Origin: Celeribacter halophilus
GTDB taxonomy: Bacteria > Pseudomonadota > Alphaproteobacteria > Rhodobacterales > Rhodobacteraceae
Direction of reading: 5' to 3'
NCBI RefSeq assembly: GCF_900114135.1
Contig: NZ_FORY01000003.1
Coordinates: 186,001 to 250,000 of the forward strand
DNA: 64,000 bases
In this document: positions 60,343 to 64,000 of the stretch, piece after piece
How positions within the stretch are numbered: position 1 is the first letter of the stretch
Layout: each line of letters opens with the position of its first letter
The notes under the pieces: generated by a model
What the model saw: the letters and a program-made list of their open reading frames with translations, nothing else
The model's database searches: none
What the model was told of the DNA's origin: nothing
Translations under genes and position numbers: made by a program

Positions 60343-60526
60343 GCGCAGGTGATCCCCGGTTCGGAGCGGCGCGATTTGCGCCATACACGGAATTTTGTGT
60401 GATCCGGTGGTTTTAAGCGCGTTTTTATGTATTTCAGGGTGAAAAACCTGCAGTTTGGCTGCATTTCCGCCCTTGCAGGGCAGGGCCATGAAAGGCAAAC
60501 TGTTCGGCAAGCTGCAACTTGTCTTG

Positions 60527-60555
60527 GTTGAAATCATGGGGACAGGCCCCCAGAT
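60527..60555 (+). promoter_or_regulatory. Heat-shock (RpoH) type promoter upstream of lon
   Basis: GTTGAAA (60527-60533), 14 bases and CCCCAGAT (60548-60555) match the sigma-32 consensus CTTGAAA-N11-16-CCCCATNT with two mismatches. It lies 77 bases before the lon start. Confidence 0.6.
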
Positions 60556-60631
60556 ATAGTCACCAAGACAGGAAAGAGCCTATGGCTGCCATTCGTGGGG
60601 TCCGGCTCTTTTGCCAAGATAAGGAATGACA

Positions 60632-63037
<2,406 letters not shown>

Positions 63038-63098
63038 TGTCCTGTCCTGACATCGGACAGGCCCGACATTACGGGGCTGACCGTTGATATTTTTTGAG

Positions 63099-63124
63099 AA
63101 AGCCGGCCCTTGGGTCGGCTTTTT
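63099..63124 (+). terminator. Terminator after lon
   Basis: AAAGCCGGCCC and GGGTCGGCTTT form a stem with one G-U pair, ending in TTTTT. It is 61 bases past the lon stop. Confidence 0.85.
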
Positions 63125-63252
63125 CGTTCCGCCGGTGCAGATAAGGGCAGATTGTGGTTGGTCGCGTGTAAATCTTTGAACGAGCATTGCATCAGAGCGG
63201 CGCGCGGCGTTAAGGTTGCTGCATATGCAACATACGTCCAGACGAGGCTCCT

Positions 63253-63735
63253 ATGGCTAAGCGGAAATCCGCATCGAGAAAGACAGCGACATCTTCCAAA
63301 ACCGGTCGAACAAGCGAAAGCGCGACCGCCGAGACAGCAAGGACCACACCTGTGACAGCAATCGAGAAATCCGCCCCCGCCCCGAAAACCACTGTTTCGG
63401 CCATTGCTGATCCGGCTCCGGTTGACGCGCCTGAGGCGAGTCTGGTGACGGTTGTGAAGAAAAAAGACCTGATCGAGAAGGTGACCGAGGCCTCCGGTGT
63501 GAAACGCTCCGAGGCGAAAAAGGTCATTGAGGCGATGCTCAAGGAACTCGGTGATGCGCTTCAGCGCGAAGATGAATTGAACCTGCCACCCTTGGGGAAG
63601 ATGAGTGTGAACCGCATCCGCGAGGGCTCCGGCGCGCATATCATCATCGCCAAACTGCGTCGGCCCAAAGCCATGCTGGGCGAGGTGACAACACCCGCTT
63701 CGACTGTGGATGACGCGGCTGTGGATGAGGCATGA
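63253..63735 (+). CDS. HU-like DNA-binding protein with N-terminal extension
   Basis: A 160-residue protein. Residues about 72-150 match the HU/IHF fold (KKDLIEKVTEASGVKRSEAK, EDELNLPPLGKMSVNRI), with the DNA arm region shortened (EGSGAHIIIAKLRRPK). The first 70 residues are a low-complexity, basic, Ser/Thr/Ala-rich tail. HU homologues in alphaproteobacteria are normally about 90 residues. It probably coats or bends DNA; the tail could add binding. Located after lon, a usual HU neighbour. Confidence 0.85.
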   Translation: MAKRKSASRKTATSSKTGRTSESATAETARTTPVTAIEKSAPAPKTTVSAIADPAPVDAPEASLVTVVKKKDLIEKVTEASGVKRSEAKKVIEAMLKELGDALQREDELNLPPLGKMSVNRIREGSGAHIIIAKLRRPKAMLGEVTTPASTVDDAAVDEA

Positions 63736-63777
63736 GATTGCCGTTCTGAAAGCGGAAATTTCTCGAAAAAAAACCTC

Positions 63778-63806
63778 TTGCATCAGGGTGTGCCACCCGC
63801 TAAATA
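63778..63806 (+). promoter_or_regulatory. Promoter of tRNA-Val
   Basis: TTGCAT, a 17-base spacer and TAAATA, 12 bases upstream of the tRNA 5-prime end. Confidence 0.6.
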
Positions 63807-63818
63807 CCGCGCCACGGC

Positions 63819-63893
63819 GGGTGATTAGCTCAGTGGTAGAGCGCTTCGTTCACATCGAAGATGTCAGGAGTTCAAATCTCTTATCACCCACCA
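63819..63893 (+). tRNA. tRNA-Val (anticodon CAC)
   Basis: A complete cloverleaf: acceptor GGGTGAT pairs with ATCACCC, D-arm GCTC/GAGC, anticodon stem CTTCG/CGAAG with loop TTCACAT (anticodon CAC, reads GUG), T-arm AGGAG/CTCTT with TTCAAAT loop, discriminator A and encoded CCA. Confidence 0.96.
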
Positions 63894-63903
63894 CCGAATT
63901 TCC

Positions 63904-63926
63904 GGGCGCCTTAGGGCGCCCTTTTT
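63904..63926 (+). terminator. Terminator after tRNA-Val
   Basis: GGGCGCC, a TTAG loop and GGCGCCC followed by TTTTT, 10 bases past the CCA end. Confidence 0.9.
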
Positions 63927-63930
63927 CGTA

Positions 63931-64000
63931 TCAGGTGGCGATGTCAGTCATTGTCATAATGGCGTTTCGCGCTTCGCCATGTGTCGGCCCTCTCAGGAAT
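63931..64000 (-). CDS. Possible C-terminal end of a minus-strand gene cut by the window
   Basis: A minus-strand frame enters from the window edge and stops at TGA 63933-63931, giving a tail ending HGEARNAIMTMTDIAT. Only 22 codons are visible, so identity and even coding status are uncertain. It would converge on the tRNA and share its terminator. Confidence 0.3.
   Translation of the reverse strand, partial: FLRGPTHGEARNAIMTMTDIAT

Overview
The window looks like chromosome of an alphaproteobacterium of the Rhodobacterales (Roseobacter/Rhodobacter group). It is GC-rich, carries four TRAP-type transporter loci, an Entner-Doudoroff edd/eda pair, a DksA with a single cysteine, DUF2852, DUF2927 and DUF2934 proteins and a PIN protein of a type common in that group. 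I see no insertion sequence, prophage, integrase or CRISPR array. The first 28 kb are an uptake and catabolism region; the rest is mostly housekeeping genes.

Layout. (1) 34-5017: a GlcG/HbpS-like protein, then a TAXI-type TRAP transporter (binding protein plus fused permease), a cupin and a GntR/FCD regulator. (2) 5117-12080, minus strand: a tight operon of a TRAP transporter (DctP-DctQ-DctM), PyrK, PyrD of class 1B, a carbamoyl amidohydrolase of the M20 family, PyrE and a small unknown protein, with an XRE-type regulator upstream (12209-13126). This reads as an uptake and use system for orotate or a related carbamoyl compound and is the most notable gene set here. (3) 13284-16930: a malonate locus, matR divergent from malonyl-CoA decarboxylase and malonyl-CoA synthetase, with a perfect TTGTATACAA operator between them. 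(4) 17128-18855: a frameshifted DUF3500 gene and a small exported partner. (5) 19094-27842: a TakP-like TRAP system with two paralogous Tat-exported binding proteins of equal length flanking a divergent histidine kinase/NarL-type regulator pair, then a small permease and a very large (784 aa) permease.

(6) 27989-39477: bpt, RDD and DUF2852 proteins, pepT, glnE, eda, an Old Yellow Enzyme homologue, edd and two small ORFs. eda and edd share a TTAGCGCTAA operator although two intergenic regions and one gene separate them. (7) 39647-50805: a lipoprotein, an RlmI-type methyltransferase, a PIN protein, an M48 protease, a VWA protein and a MoxR ATPase (likely partners), DUF2927 lipoprotein, GNAT, DUF2934, dksA, an FAD monooxygenase and tpiA. 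(8) 50927-57255: an IscA-type protein, DUF3307 and SatD-like proteins under a striking three-palindrome operator, a SufT-like protein, an atypical pyruvate kinase, rsmJ and a RimB-RimK fusion. (9) 57640-64000: an NCS2 permease, tgt, lon with a heat-shock-like promoter, an HU-like protein with a long N-terminal tail, and tRNA-Val(CAC).

Functions are inferred from motifs and order read by eye; no similarity search was run. Start codons were chosen from Shine-Dalgarno spacing where possible.
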